A stretch of DNA of 64,000 nucleotides, taken from assembly GCA_037178975.1 (NCBI GenBank), contig JASJZH010000003.1, positions 7,316,001 through 7,380,000 on the forward strand, in the 5' to 3' direction. Below the pieces are notes generated by a model, which worked only from the letters and a program-made list of their open reading frames with translations, was not told where the DNA came from and made no database searches. Shown piece after piece: positions 20,027-30,984 of this stretch. How positions within the stretch are numbered: position 1 is the first letter of the stretch; each line of letters begins with the position of its first letter. Source of the DNA: Oscheius tipulae (taxonomy: Eukaryota > Nematoda > Chromadorea > Rhabditida > Rhabditidae). Both the position numbers and the translations under genes were made by a program.

Positions 20027-22222
20027 GGTCCCGTTCACGACATCGTAGACGAGCTTCTCTCATCCGGAGTTGGCTGTCTCAAAGTATTCTCGGATGAAGA
20101 AGACGTCCTCTCATTTCTCGACCGGCAGTTAAAGCTCACCGAGGCAGCAGATGGTACCCTTTTGCCTATTTTCCTATATAAATGACCTCTCTTCAGCTGA
20201 AGAAGTCGCTCAGTCGATCGAACAGGCCAAAAATATGAACGCGCTAGAGTTGCGCGGGAACACTGTCGGAATAGGAGGTGGAGAGCGAATCGCCCAAGCT
20301 CTCAGGCGTCATCCAGAGCTGAAAAGATGCCTGTGGTCGGACATGTTCACCGGACGGCTCAAAAACGAAATTCCCCCTATTCTTGTCGGTTTTCATCATC
20401 GCTCTTGACTGTTATGGAACTTTTAGCGTTCGATGACGGGAGCCGTGATGCAGGCCGGCTGTCAGATCACCGAACTCGACCTCTCGGACAATGCTTTCGG
20501 TCCAATCGGAGCCGAAGGGATTCAGGCCTTCCTCGTCTCCCCATTCGCCTATTCCTTGGAAGTCCTAAAGCTGAACAACAATGGACTCGGAGCTGGTGGT
20601 CAGATCATCGCCAAATGTCTGGTCCAATGCCATGCGAACGCCGAGCGAGACGGCAAAAAGTTCAAGTTGAAGACCTTCGTCGCTGGCCGTAACAGACTCG
20701 AGAATCCCGGAGCCAAAGAGTTGGCCAAGGCGTTCCGTGTCATCAAGACCCTCGAATACATCAGTATCCCGCAGAATGGAATCCGGAAGGAAGGTATCAT
20801 CGAACTGGCCGACGCCTTGGAATACAACACGAATCTGAAGACGATCGTCTTCAATGACAATACATGCGATACTGACGGAGCTTATCACATTGCCAAGGTA
20901 ATTCGTCTTCTTTTATCTAGAAAAAAATACGTCTTTTAGGCCCTGACCGAGCTGAAGCAGTTGGAAGTCCTCGACCTCGGCGACTGCCTATGCCGAAGCT
21001 CTGGTTGTGCCTCAATCATCGCTCAGATCTGCGACGGAGAACATCACAACATCAAGACGGTCGACCTCTCCGGCTCCGAGCTCCCAGGAGAACGCGCCAA
21101 GAAGATTCTGACCTCGTGGAAGCAGAGCTTCGCACACACTGATGCGTTAGCGCTTACTACTTGACTTTGATACTTGTGATTTTAGCGAGCTGAAGCTCAG
21201 TCACAACATGTTTGGCAACCTGTTCGACGTCCTCGAGGCGAAGATCCGAGACGAGCGTCTGAAGGTGGACATTGGCGCGTTCAGGTACCCTTTTCTGTAA
21301 AATAATAACCTCAAAAATTTAAGTGATGACGAAGGATCCGCGTCGGAAAAGTACAGCGGCGATGAGGACGGTAGTGAAGACGAGATCAGCATAGTCTCGG
21401 AATCTCTTCAGTCTCAAAGTGGGTTTTTCCGCCCTTCTCATCCATTTCTCACAATTGTAGACGGTCCAACAGCCCCTCCCCAAGATGCTGAAGACGCGCC
21501 TGTGCAGGAGAAGGCGGCCCGTTATCTTCTGGAACTGGCCCTCTATGTGCAGGCAAACGGCGGCAGACGAGATGTTCTAGAAGATGCCATCCAGGACGCC
21601 ATCAAAATGGTCCAGCAGGTTGCCGCCATTCGACGTCGTCCAATCCCGACCACGACTCAGATGCTCAACAATGTCATTGCTCAGATGGGACTTGGAGTCA
21701 AGGTAATTAAGATACGCTTTTGAATGAGAGACTGTCCTATTTGTTCCGAGAAATCCCCACCTTTCGCAATCATTGATCGAAACTCCAACCTTTTCTTTTG
21801 ACTATAATAAGTAGTTTGGTACCCAGAGGAGCCTCTTACTTTAAAGCGCATAGGTGTCCGTATGCACCGCGGTCACAGCCGCCCGCCATGTTTATCTCAC
21901 TGGTTAGCGCGCTAGGCTATGAATTGAAGCAACCATTGTTCAATCCTCTCCTCGATGTTTTTCGACCTCTAAAAGGCGGCGAAGCCGTAAAGACAGTCTT
22001 TAGCGCGATGCGTGTTGCCCAGCTTTTTATGAGACTGGCGTTGTTTATGAACGAGTATGAAAAGTTTGAAAACCTGCAACTTATTCAACCCCTTTTCAGC
22101 CCGAGCAGAAGTGGAATATCAATCCCGAGAAGCGATTCATCAGCCACATTCTCCATAGTCTCCTAGCAGCTGGACACCTCCAAGAAGACCGCCAATTAAT
22201 CAATTACTATTTCAAAGTTTGA
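20027..22222 (+). CDS. RANGAP1: RanGAP copy 2, full-length type, start not found
   Basis: Same leucine-rich-repeat enzyme as copy 1, with the C-terminal domain of animal RanGAP1. Exons: 20027-20153 (no in-frame ATG; it follows an acceptor CTTCCAG), 20197-20384, 20427-20897, 20941 to about 21144, about 21186-21285, then shorter exons over the acidic tail, one ending at 21702 and a last one at 22100-22222. The LRR blocks match copy 1 nearly word for word (FTGRLKNEIPP, GRNRLEN, NGIRKEGI) and the donor mutated in copy 1 is a normal GT here (20898). After the acidic stretch come QEKAARYLLELALYVQANGG and FISHILHSLLAAGHLQEDRQ, a helical domain like the RanGAP1 C-terminus. The 397-bp last intron holds SINE copy B. 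Either an upstream first exon was missed or this copy depends on another start. Confidence 0.85.
21870..22000 (+). repeat. tRNA-derived SINE copy B
   Basis: A stretch with CTGGTTAGCGCGCTAGG (A box-like), a loop CTATGAA and GTTCAATCC (B box-like), then TCTAAAAGGCGGCGAAGCCG. It aligns along its length with 59565-59690, including sequence before the A box and the 3' GGCGGCGAAGCCG module. It lies in the last intron of RanGAP copy 2. Confidence 0.65.
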
Positions 22223-23457
22223 GCCCCCTCTTTCCTACACTTTTTTCCCCTCTCATTACACCCTGTGACACCGGTAATCTCCTCATATATGTGTATCCCC
22301 GTTCCTATTCCTAACTTGTCTTGAATTTGAAACAGTAAACTGATAGAGCAAGCTTCATTTTCTTTGCACGGGGCTATAACTCAAGCTGCAAATAGTCGAG
22401 ATACCTGTATAAGAAGCGCTGGTTACACACAAATCGAGGCGGACACGTGGGATTCTATCTAGGAAATTGCGACAAAATACTGTGGGTGGGGGAGATTGCA
22501 GAGGGCGAGCGAATGGAACGAGAGACTAGAGAGCGATGCTTCTTAATTAGGGGATAATGATATGTGTTCTCATATGAATAAACTATATATAGGAGCGAGG
22601 GATAAAACGTTTCAAAATAACGAGCAGAAGAAGGTTGGGCAGCAGTGGTGGTGGAGAGCAGGGCGGACGTGGAAAGACCCGGTAGTAATGTGGAGAGCGA
22701 GAGAAATGGACACTGTTGCACACGTGAGAATCATTTCTGAAATTGTGTTTGTTTAGAGGTCATTAGGAGTCTTGTGACTTTTACTTTCCGCACATATTAC
22801 CCGCACAATTGCCCTGATGCAACTTGGGCTACCTACACCGAAAAAAGGCCTTAAAAATTTCGTTTCCACTTTTCATTTATGGCAGCTTTTGGTGTTCGCC
22901 ATACGATTGCGCGTTGATCAACCGACGAGAAAATGGTCAATGGATCAGAATTATTCGGAGAACAGGCGGAGCTATAGCCTGTTCACAAAAAAATGGTGCA
23001 TAATTCAAACGGCGACGAGCGAAAACGCTAGTAAAAAAGCCAGAATTTTTTTTCGCACTATTTTAAGAACAGATTATACGCTCAATAGATGTGCAGCAAG
23101 CATTTTGCAAATATTTTGGACCTTAGGGTTGAGCATTTCAGCTACAATTGTCGCGGAATTCGATGTGATTTTGCGCTAAATTACTACAAGAGCCCATTGT
23201 TACCAAAGGCAGTGGAAACGTTTCATTTGTAACTAGTATCTGGTGAAACTAGACGCATTAGGCTGCTAGTCAATTTCGTCCATTTATTGACAGAAGCAGA
23301 GATTCGTTTACTAAATAACTCGAGAAATTACTCTTTTTGAATCAGAAATAAGGACAAAATTGTATGCAAAAGCCAGAAAATCAAGCAGGACTTTGATCTA
23401 TTCACCCAATTCCTAGGCGGTGCTAAACCGGATAAAAAATAATAAAACCCACGGTTA
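22223..23457. other. Intergenic, no gene recognised
   Basis: About 1.2 kb between the RanGAP pair and the 3' end of the palmitoyltransferase. Open frames here lack family similarity and splice structure. I see no repeats or RNA genes. Confidence 0.4.
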
Positions 23458-26250
23458 TCATAAAGCGACAGCTGTGGTTGGACTATTGAGGCGGTCGTGT
23501 AATCGAGCAGCTTCCGCGAAGCCCCTCGGCTTTGTCCGGTCGCCGTTCAGTACATGAGCTGCCGCATCAGCTGAAACTCTTATTTTGCTATTTTAATATA
23601 CAAAATACCTTTTTCTAGACGCGATCCTCTTAGCGCCTCTTCGACACTGGCATTGTAGGCCGCTGTGGGACTCAGCTGCGGCGACGGGCCTCGTAGACTG
23701 ACTGAAAATCAGGGTAAGTTGTGCAAAAAAATGGCTAAAAACCTTGTGTGGAGTCGTAAAGGTTACAGGTCGAGCCGTTTCTTTCCTTCAGGGAGTGGAC
23801 ATCTCCGCCGGCTAGAGACAGCGCCGTTCCGACGGAGTGACTGTCAGCCAATTTGAGCTGTTTTAGCTGGAAAAATGTCATTAAATTTGAGGGTTTCAGG
23901 CCATAATCTTACTCTAACATGTCCTTCCTCCCCATCTTTGCCTGGCACATATAGGGCCGTCGTCTCGTTAGCATGATCCTCGTCCATGTCCTTGTCCTTC
24001 TCGTACTCTCCCTCCTCAATCAGAGCTCGCTCGGCCTGACGGCGAACTTTGGCCTTTTCTGACGGCGAGGTGAATCTAAAAATTAAAATATCGGACAAAA
24101 AAGTAGAAAGACTCACGATGGGAATTGTGTTCCGCAGAGCGTACTTCTGATGTTATAGCCGCAACCGCTGGTGAATGGATTGTAGCCGGATTGGAACTTG
24201 CCGGTTACCTGCAAAAAAGGAGGCATTAGAGATTTTTTTTTTTACAAAATTTGGTAATAGTTCGGCAGGTGGCCCCGTTCATTCAAACGGGATTTCGCGC
24301 ACTTTTTCTTTTTGGCGGGTTTTGAATTTTCTTCACGATTTTGATATTCTCCTCTGTTCTTCACCATTTCTGCTAGGATCTAACGTTTTCTCCTCTCCTG
24401 AACAATATTTCGAGGCAAAATAGAGAACGCATCAAAAGGTATACAGATTAAAGTGAAAAGACATCGTTTGAATAATTACTTCCGACGGTCCCAGGGTAGT
24501 GTATAGATTTATCCGAATAGTTTCCATGGATTAAGGCCTCCGAGCCGTGAACCATTCCCAGAATTTACGCGATACCAATACTTCTATTATCCTCCTACTG
24601 TTTTTGATATAAAAAAAATGCAGAGAAAATAGGGGAGAAGGCGGAAAACACCATAAAAAATGACGAAAAACAGCGGAGAATATCAAGATCGTGAAGAAAA
24701 TTCAAAACCCGCCAAAAAGAAAAAATGCGCGAAAATCCGTTTGAACGGACGGGGCCACCTGCCGAACTATTACCCAAAATTTAAATCATTTTCGCTTTCG
24801 CAACAGAAACGCACATAATGTTTTAGGGTTACCGTATGAGTGATCAGAAACTTAGGAATCTCAAAGGATTTTTCTCTGACTGTTTGGGCCAAAAAAGAGG
24901 TAACAATTTGACTACCGAATGACGAAGGGCCAAAGTCCCGGCCTCGGATGTTCTTTAACATGAATCCAGACGATACATGATAGTCTACAAGAATCAGCTG
25001 GAGGAGAGCTGCTACACGACGAATTTTTCCCAAAAGAAGAGATCGTATGTAGAATATCTTTGGAAATAGCTTACTTACTCATAAACTGGTCATATAGCCA
25101 AATGGACCAAAGAAGACTGACTTTCCCATGATTCGAAGCAGAATCGGATAAGGAATGAACGTATGGGGGTTCGTTAGTATCGGACATGCAACTCAAAAGG
25201 CTCGAAAGGACAGCTTGTCCTCGTCCACTCATGACTAATCAACAAAATATCAACACTAGAAAAACTAAACGAAAAACCCTACCTGTTCATTGGTCGTTCT
25301 GCCTCTAACCACGAGAACGATATGGAAGATGGTCAGGCCTATCACTGGAACGGCCAGAATTGCACAAACGGCTTGGAGGACGATTGAGCACAAATTCGGC
25401 CTATCCACCATTTCTTTACTGCTAGGTTTCAGGTTTTCGGAGAAATAATTGATTGCCTACTCGTTCAGAATGGTGTAGGTCAGACAGATCGAGAAGACGG
25501 TGATCATATGGAGACTCAAAAAGCAGAGGAAGAAGAAAAAGTATCTAAATTTTGTATTTTTAAAGCAAAAAATGACAAAAGTACCTATAATTCCTCCTGC
25601 CGACACAGTTGTGGACCCAGGGACAGTGGTGGTCGAAGGTGTCGATGCATCTGTTGCAGACGGAACAGTGACTGGAGCGCGGTGGACGGTAGAATTTGCA
25701 CGCTGTGCACCACTTCATTCGGACCGTGATCCCATTGACGTCGACGTTCTTGTACAGCGGGCTACGGGTCTCGTCCTGGGGAGGATATTCTTCGGAGGAC
25801 ATGGCTGAAAGACTTGAAGATGTATTTAGGCCGATTTTCCATTATTTCTGAGCATTTTTCCGCAGCCAGTTTTCAACTGCTCTGTATGAAGGGGAAACGC
25901 GATAGATAGATAGATGAGTCAGAACCCGAAATATTAATAAAAAAAACCGGTCAAGCGACAAGTTACAAAATTTCCGAATAGAACTGACCGTAAGGATAAA
26001 CTCCCGGATCCATACACATTGCCATCAGCAGATTCGAAACAACGAGTAGGAAGAGGAGGAAATCTATCAGGCATACTGCCCATCCGTACCTGAATAATAA
26101 CGTGTAAACCTTAAGAGAAAAAAAGTAGGCATACCATCCGAACCGTCTGCCTAATGCCGGGGTTAAAAAGTAGTAAAAGACACAGGTGCAAACGACTATC
26201 AGCGACCAGGCTACTGTCGAGGGCAGCAGCTGCCCGAGCCGTTTGCACAT
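23458..26250 (-). CDS. DHHC palmitoyltransferase, ZDHHC5/8 type
   Basis: Multi-pass enzyme that attaches palmitate to protein cysteines, usually at the plasma membrane or Golgi. The start at 26250 ([10 protein letters not shown]) leads into TM1 ([17 protein letters not shown]) and TM2 ([20 protein letters not shown]), then MCMDPGVYP. The next exon has the whole cysteine-rich domain: [20 protein letters not shown], then [20 protein letters not shown] and RRNYRYF, with the catalytic DHHC intact. TM3 ([12 protein letters not shown]) and TM4 ([20 protein letters not shown]) follow; TTNEQ is the usual post-TM4 motif (consensus TTxE). Then [20 protein letters not shown] resembles ZDHHC5/8. A hydrophilic tail ends in [14 protein letters not shown], with stop at 23460-23458. 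It is much shorter than the long tails of human ZDHHC5/8. The intron after TM4 holds the 522-bp Merlin derivative. Short introns elsewhere are 25-50 bp. Confidence 0.9.
24253..24774. mobile_element. Merlin-type non-autonomous element, copy 1
   Basis: 522 bp with inverted ends GGTAATAGTTCGGCAGGTGG and its complement CCACCTGCCGAACTATTACC. Flanked by a perfect 8-bp direct duplication CAAAATTT (24245-24252 and 24775-24782), the size expected for Merlin. Internal pieces match the degraded autonomous copy (TTTGAATAATTACTT, a CCCAGGGTA block, CAATACTTCTATTATYCTCC), so it is an internal-deletion derivative. Lies in an intron of the DHHC gene. Confidence 0.9.
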
Positions 26251-27700
26251 CTACTCGATTTGACTGAAAATTGAGGTGTCTTGCAAGGAGAAGAAAATGG
26301 GAAGGAAGATAAATTCGATCACGAGATAGACACAGAAACAGTCGTACGAAAAGGATTTGAACGTTGGCGACAATAGCAATTTCCTAGATTGCCAGCAAAA
26401 AAGACGTCGAAACTTGCCGTAAATGTATTGAAACTGTGCTCAAAAGCTTTCCCAGACTGGTGCAATCATAAAATGATAATTTTCTCGACGTTTTCGGCAA
26501 CATCGAGGAACAGAGTAAAAACAGCCAGATACAGGGAGCGACCCGGTCAATGAGGGCCTGGACCGAACGTTGTAAAATTGCCAGAAGCTCATTGAATTTT
26601 CCATCCGGTTAGCATGGTGATTAGCTTAAAAAAGAGTAGTTAGACATGAAGAGCACTGACGAAGTTGGCCAAAAGCAATTTGGATGTATGAGTTTGAAAG
26701 AAGAAAGGTATCTGCTGGAACCTACAAAAAGAAGCAATAAAAACTTCTAAATTGGGAAGAAATGAGAATACGTGACGCATTTTACACATGAGAAAATGCC
26801 GTGAGAAGGTCACATTTTGGTATTTGAGCAGGAGAAAAGTTCAAAAGAGCCTAATTAGGGGCTCACTTCGGCCCTGAGAAGGAGATAATATGGATAGACG
26901 CCCCTCCCGTGTGCCTATCGTCACGGGACCCGTGCCGGAGGGACAGAGAGTTACACTTTATCTCTTCTTCGCAAAGAAGCCAAGTTCGGGACGAGCACAA
27001 TTGCCCAAATCAGATTTGACGGCTTGGCCAGAGCCATTTTTAAAGGCAGAGATGCAAAAAAAAAGCTGTCTTCGAGTCTGAAAGTGTCCAGAAATGTGTA
27101 CCAACGCATGACAAGTGGCTACAAACGCAGACTGATTTGAGAAAAGCTCAATCTAACTCAAAAACTAACCACTATTGCATTATTAGAAGCATTTATGTGA
27201 ATAGAAACTAACCAGAAAGACACTAGGGTAAAAACGACTCGTGAGCAAAGATAAATGAAGAATCTGAGCGAAAACCAATTGCAGTATAACTCACGATGGT
27301 TAGCTGACTACCGGAGTATTTCAGATAATTTTTCTAAATGTATTTCTGTGTGAAGTAATTTGGGAATGTTGGTGCCATGTTTAGGTAGATAGAATGAGCA
27401 GTTTTTGCAGTAAAGGTGGAAGAAAAAGAGCGAAAAGGGAGCAAATGAGAGCTGGAATTTGGCAAGCAAGATATTCAAATACGCGGCAAAATTCGAGGGA
27501 CCCGCAATCTATGCAGGCGCGGACAGGAGAAGGCTGGTCCGGCCTGCAATTCCGTCTTAGTCTTTAGTGAAAATAGAGAAACTTTCGCGGGACCCAAAAA
27601 TCGTCGTAAGACCCAAAATCGGACCAGACTAGGCCGGAACGCAAGAACGTGGTATTGCGGACAGGACCGGATCGGGCGTTCCGCACGTACATTTATGGCG
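26251..27700. other. Upstream of the DHHC gene, mostly unassigned
   Basis: About 1.45 kb. A small single-exon frame at 26890-27081 (63 codons, starts MDRRPSRVPIVTG) has fairly normal composition and could be a real small gene, but nothing supports it. Near 27480-27690 short GGGACCC-containing units recur (GCGGGACCC, AAGACCCAAAATCGG), so this part is repetitive. Confidence 0.35.
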
Positions 27701-27711
27701 TACATGTACCC

Positions 27712-27795
27712 GCGAAAGCGATCTTTTAAAATTCTAGCAATCAGAAGTTTTGAGAGAAACTTGTCGAGAAAGTTCTGGCAAGACTTGGCTGGACA
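27712..27795 (+). repeat. Dispersed repeat, second copy of 5.6 kb repeat
   Basis: Begins CGCGAAAGCGATCTTTTAAA and runs through AACTTGTCGAGAAAG. It aligns with 5595-5690 with a few gaps. Confidence 0.55.
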
Positions 27796-27839
27796 AGTGA
27801 GACAATTAGAACCCAGTTCGTCGCCAGTTGTTCCCTCCA

Positions 27840-28355
27840 GAAGGTCGTCTCTTCTTCTTCTCTAAGGTTATATTGCTTTTCTCTTCAAGTAGTCTACCCA
27901 ACCAGTTCTTTTACACTGACTCTCTTTTTGGACTGACTTCACTTTTGCACCTATTTCCTCACCTCTTTGAGACTAGGACCTGAGCTAGTCCCGAACAGCC
28001 CAGGTTTGAACGCACTCAGTCTACTCTCCGAGGGCCTGATCGGGTATCGGAAAATCGGGTTGTGGAGACTGAGGGTGGCGTCTTGAGATGCGAGAATTAG
28101 GGTTTAGGAGCTCTAGAAACGAGCTGACCGGTCAGAATTGAAATGCTTTACCAAACCACTCATTCTCAAACATATTTAAGGAGCAAAGCTTCTACGAGGA
28201 TGTCTTATTATGGATGGTGAATGAACTGGAAGGATAACAATGCTTCAAGAAGGTGGAAGAATGGATAAATGGACGCTCTTTGCGTAGGTAGTCTACCCAC
28301 CAGTTCATTTGCACTCACTATCTCACCTCCTTTCTTTCGTCTTGAGGCTAGGTCA
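27840..28355 (+). repeat. Composite dispersed repeat, copy 1
   Basis: Contains module X (TTTTCTCTTCAAGTAGTCTA, then a pyrimidine-rich stretch and GACTAGGACCTGAGCTAGTC with a B box-like CCAGGTTTGAACG) at about 27860-28025. Module Y (GTCAGAATTGAAATGCTTTA onward) is at about 28132-28215, and a shorter second copy of X at 28284-28353. The same modules recur at 37.3-37.9 kb, there with Y before X. Confidence 0.65.
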
Positions 28356-29560
28356 ATCAATCATCAATCAGCGGTTTCCAACAGGCTATATCGTCCATTT
28401 CAGTTCTTGAGCCTTCAGGAGCAAGGGTCCAAGATGTGCGAAGAGAACGATTGAAAAGACGAGAAAGTTCTTTCAAACATAATCTGCCACCGGGCACAAC
28501 AATCATCGAATAAAGGTGTCCGAAGGGAGAGTATGCTGTATTCGTAGTTCCAGCATTTCCGATTCAATCGTTCTCTCCATTCATGTTGGTAGTTCACGAT
28601 TTTTCGGACTCTGTCAATCATCCATTTACATCAAAAACAAAAACGTAAAGAAAGACACGGTAGTCTACCGGCTAACAAGATAGAGACAGTGTGAGACTGA
28701 CCGAGAGACAGGGGGAGGTACGGTGGTTGCCGACACTCATGAAAGAGACGCCAGTCACTATTGTGTCTATGCCGTTAGTATCCATGCTCAAGTCTAAGCC
28801 CTTTGCCTCTTGCCTAACTCTGTCCCCGGACCTATTTGTCTACTATCCACTGTGCATTGCTCACTATTCCCTGTCACTATACCCGACCAAACTTACAACT
28901 TTCTAGAGTCCTTCGAAACGACTGTACTGGAGAAATGTGGATTCTACCGGAAGCTGTCTCTTGGCGACGAGCTCAGTCTCTACCAGACGGTCGTAAGAAA
29001 TACCAGCTGAACGGAATGACGAGGCTCTTGATAGAGTCCGGACAGCACTCGTACTACGCCAAGATAACGATGCGAAAGGAAACTCTTCCTTAAAGTCTAG
29101 GAGTCGGATAGGACGGAACGGACTACCAGGATCACTCAAGAGGTAGGTGGCAGGGTAGTTGATAGAGACAAAGGGGGTTGACACTTGACTGTCTGAACCA
29201 GATTACTGCCAGGCTCATTTGACTCTCATCAAGTGGTCTAATATGGGAGGTGTACTCTAGACTCCTGTCTAGCATGACTGACTACCAGTAGTTTTAGGGT
29301 TATGTTTCTCTATTCTTGTCTGGAATAGTGGCTCTACACACAGATAGACTTGATGACTTTTGACAATTTGTCTAGTACAGATCTTGTCTAGTAGAGACGG
29401 GGTTTCTGCTTGTAGTGTTAGCATTTTTAAAAAAAGTCAAAAAGCTGTCCTGGGGATCCGGGATGCCGATCACAGCACGCGGTCAGCATACGTAAAATCC
29501 CCGGTCTCCATTTCGCGCAGGTCTTTCAGGCCCGTTGAGTCAAGTTGAGACTCTTACAGG
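28356..29560. other. Gene-poor stretch with one exon-like block
   Basis: No gene that I can support. The block at about 28906-28990, after a TTTCTAG acceptor, reads SFETTVLEKCGFYRKL and looks coding by composition, but I could not join it to other exons. It may be a gene fragment. Confidence 0.3.
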
Positions 29561-29569
29561 GTGTCTGTG

Positions 29570-29650
29570 CGCTTGATCGGGAATCGAACCCGCAAGCCCT
29601 GGCTTCTGAGGCTGTAATGCGCACCGTTCGGCCAGTCTTTACAAGGCGAT
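29570..29650 (-). repeat. tRNA-like insertion C (Leu/Ser-like)
   Basis: Read on the minus strand it has CTGGCCGAACGGTGCGC (A box of leucine or serine type), CCTCAGAAG in the anticodon region and GCGGGTTCGATTCCCGA (B box, good T arm). The anticodon stem does not pair, so I regard it as a tRNA pseudogene or SINE head. Confidence 0.5.
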
Positions 29651-30020
29651 CAGTTTTTCCCTGAGAGCTCAACTGTCGATTAAATTATTGTGTTCATTAT
29701 TTTGTGTGAAGGAACATGGTGTTCCCTACGGAACGGCATGAACAAGATCGATTTTAGGGTGTTTTAGCGGTCATAAATTGACCAGAGTCCAAAAAGGTCG
29801 AGAAAGATGAAGGCCCCGCCCCGCAATTTTCATAACAGAGTTGCCGCACCCACTTTTAGCAATATTTGGAGGGAGATTACAGATTATTCCAGCTCACAGA
29901 AGAGTCCTTCAGTTTATCATGAAGCTATTGTTCTTACAGAAAGTTGACACCGGCGGATTAGTGAAAACTAACGATTCTGACCAGGAAAACATGCTGATAA
30001 ACCCCCTAAAAATTTTCAAA

Positions 30021-30542
30021 AATAATAGTTCGGCAGGTGGCCCCGTTCATTCAAACGGGATTTCGCGCACTTTTTCTTTTTGGCGGGTTTTGAATTTTCT
30101 TCACGATTTTGATATTCTCCTCTGTTCTTCACCATTTCTGCTAGGATCTAACGTTTTCTCCTCTCCTGAACAATATTTCGAGGCAAAATAGAGAACGCAT
30201 CAAAAGGTATACAGATTAAAGTGAAAAGACATCGTTTGAATAATTACTTCCGACGGTCCCAGGGTAGTGTATAGATTTATCCGAATAGTTTCCATGGATT
30301 AAGGCCTCCGAGCCGTGAACCATTCCCAGAATTTACGCGATACCAATACTTCTATTATCCTCCTACTGTTTTTGATATAAAAAAAATGCAGAGAAAATAG
30401 GGGAGAAGGCGGAAAACACCATAAAAAATGACGAAAAACAGCGGAGAATATCAAGATCGTGAAGAAAATTCAAAACCCGCCAAAAAGAAAAAATGCGCGA
30501 AAATCCGTTTGAACGGACGGGGCCACCTGCCGAACTATTACC
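30021..30542. mobile_element. Merlin-type non-autonomous element, copy 2
   Basis: Essentially identical to 24253-24774 over its whole length, apart from the first two bases (AA instead of GG). No clear target duplication: TTTTCAAA on the left and AAATATTC on the right. The identity implies recent copying or conversion. Confidence 0.9.
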
Positions 30543-30565
30543 AAATATTCCATAAAAAGAGGCGG

Positions 30566-30645
30566 AACCATTGTCTAGGGCGAGGATCGAACCTACTCCT
30601 TATTCCGTAGTCGGCGCTCTAACCGACTGAACTATCACCCAAAGC
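30566..30645 (-). repeat. tRNA-like insertion D (Arg-ACG-like)
   Basis: On the minus strand: GGGTGATAGTTCAGTCGG, GTTAGAGC closing a good D stem, loop CTACGGA (anticodon ACG), GTAGGTTCGATCCTCGCCC. Six acceptor pairs form (GGGTGA with TCGCCC), but the anticodon and T stems are broken. It is probably a decayed tRNA-Arg or SINE head, lying 24 bp beyond the Merlin copy. Confidence 0.5.
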
Positions 30646-30984
30646 CTTTGAACAACGTTTGCTCGAAATATGCACTCAGTTTAAAGGTTCAAACACTGAG
30701 ATAAATGGAGCTAATACTAAAGCATCAAGAAGACACGGAAAATCTCGACGTTTTCCTCGTTTGGACTCTCCCAATGTGGTTACTGTAGCTCGGAAACGTT
30801 GAAAAAAAGAAAGCTCTGAAAATACGTAAATTCATCGGAACAACGAATAAGAATATAAGTGAAGACGAATGGATGGGGGTCTCTTAGAGGAGAAGAGAGA
30901 ATAGAAAATAGACTAGAAGTATCGAGGGAAAGAGAGAACAACATGCAAAATACAGTTTTGTAGGAAGAGAAACAGAGGAGAGGC

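Noticed and set aside
22817..23179. Plus-strand 120-codon frame as a gene
   Set aside because: No family similarity, no splice sites, A+T-rich; flanking sequence shows no coding pattern.
26890..27081. Single-exon 63-codon gene
   Set aside because: Composition is plausible, but there is no motif, no clear promoter and no partner exon, so it is noted only in the gap description.
28906..29090. Exon of an unknown gene
   Set aside because: One block reads well after an acceptor, but no upstream start or downstream exon fits in phase.
30566..30645. Functional tRNA-Arg gene
   Set aside because: The D stem and most of the acceptor stem pair, but the anticodon and T stems do not. Treated as a decayed copy or SINE head. 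The same holds for the inserts at 9.15, 29.57, 40.44 and 59.57 kb.
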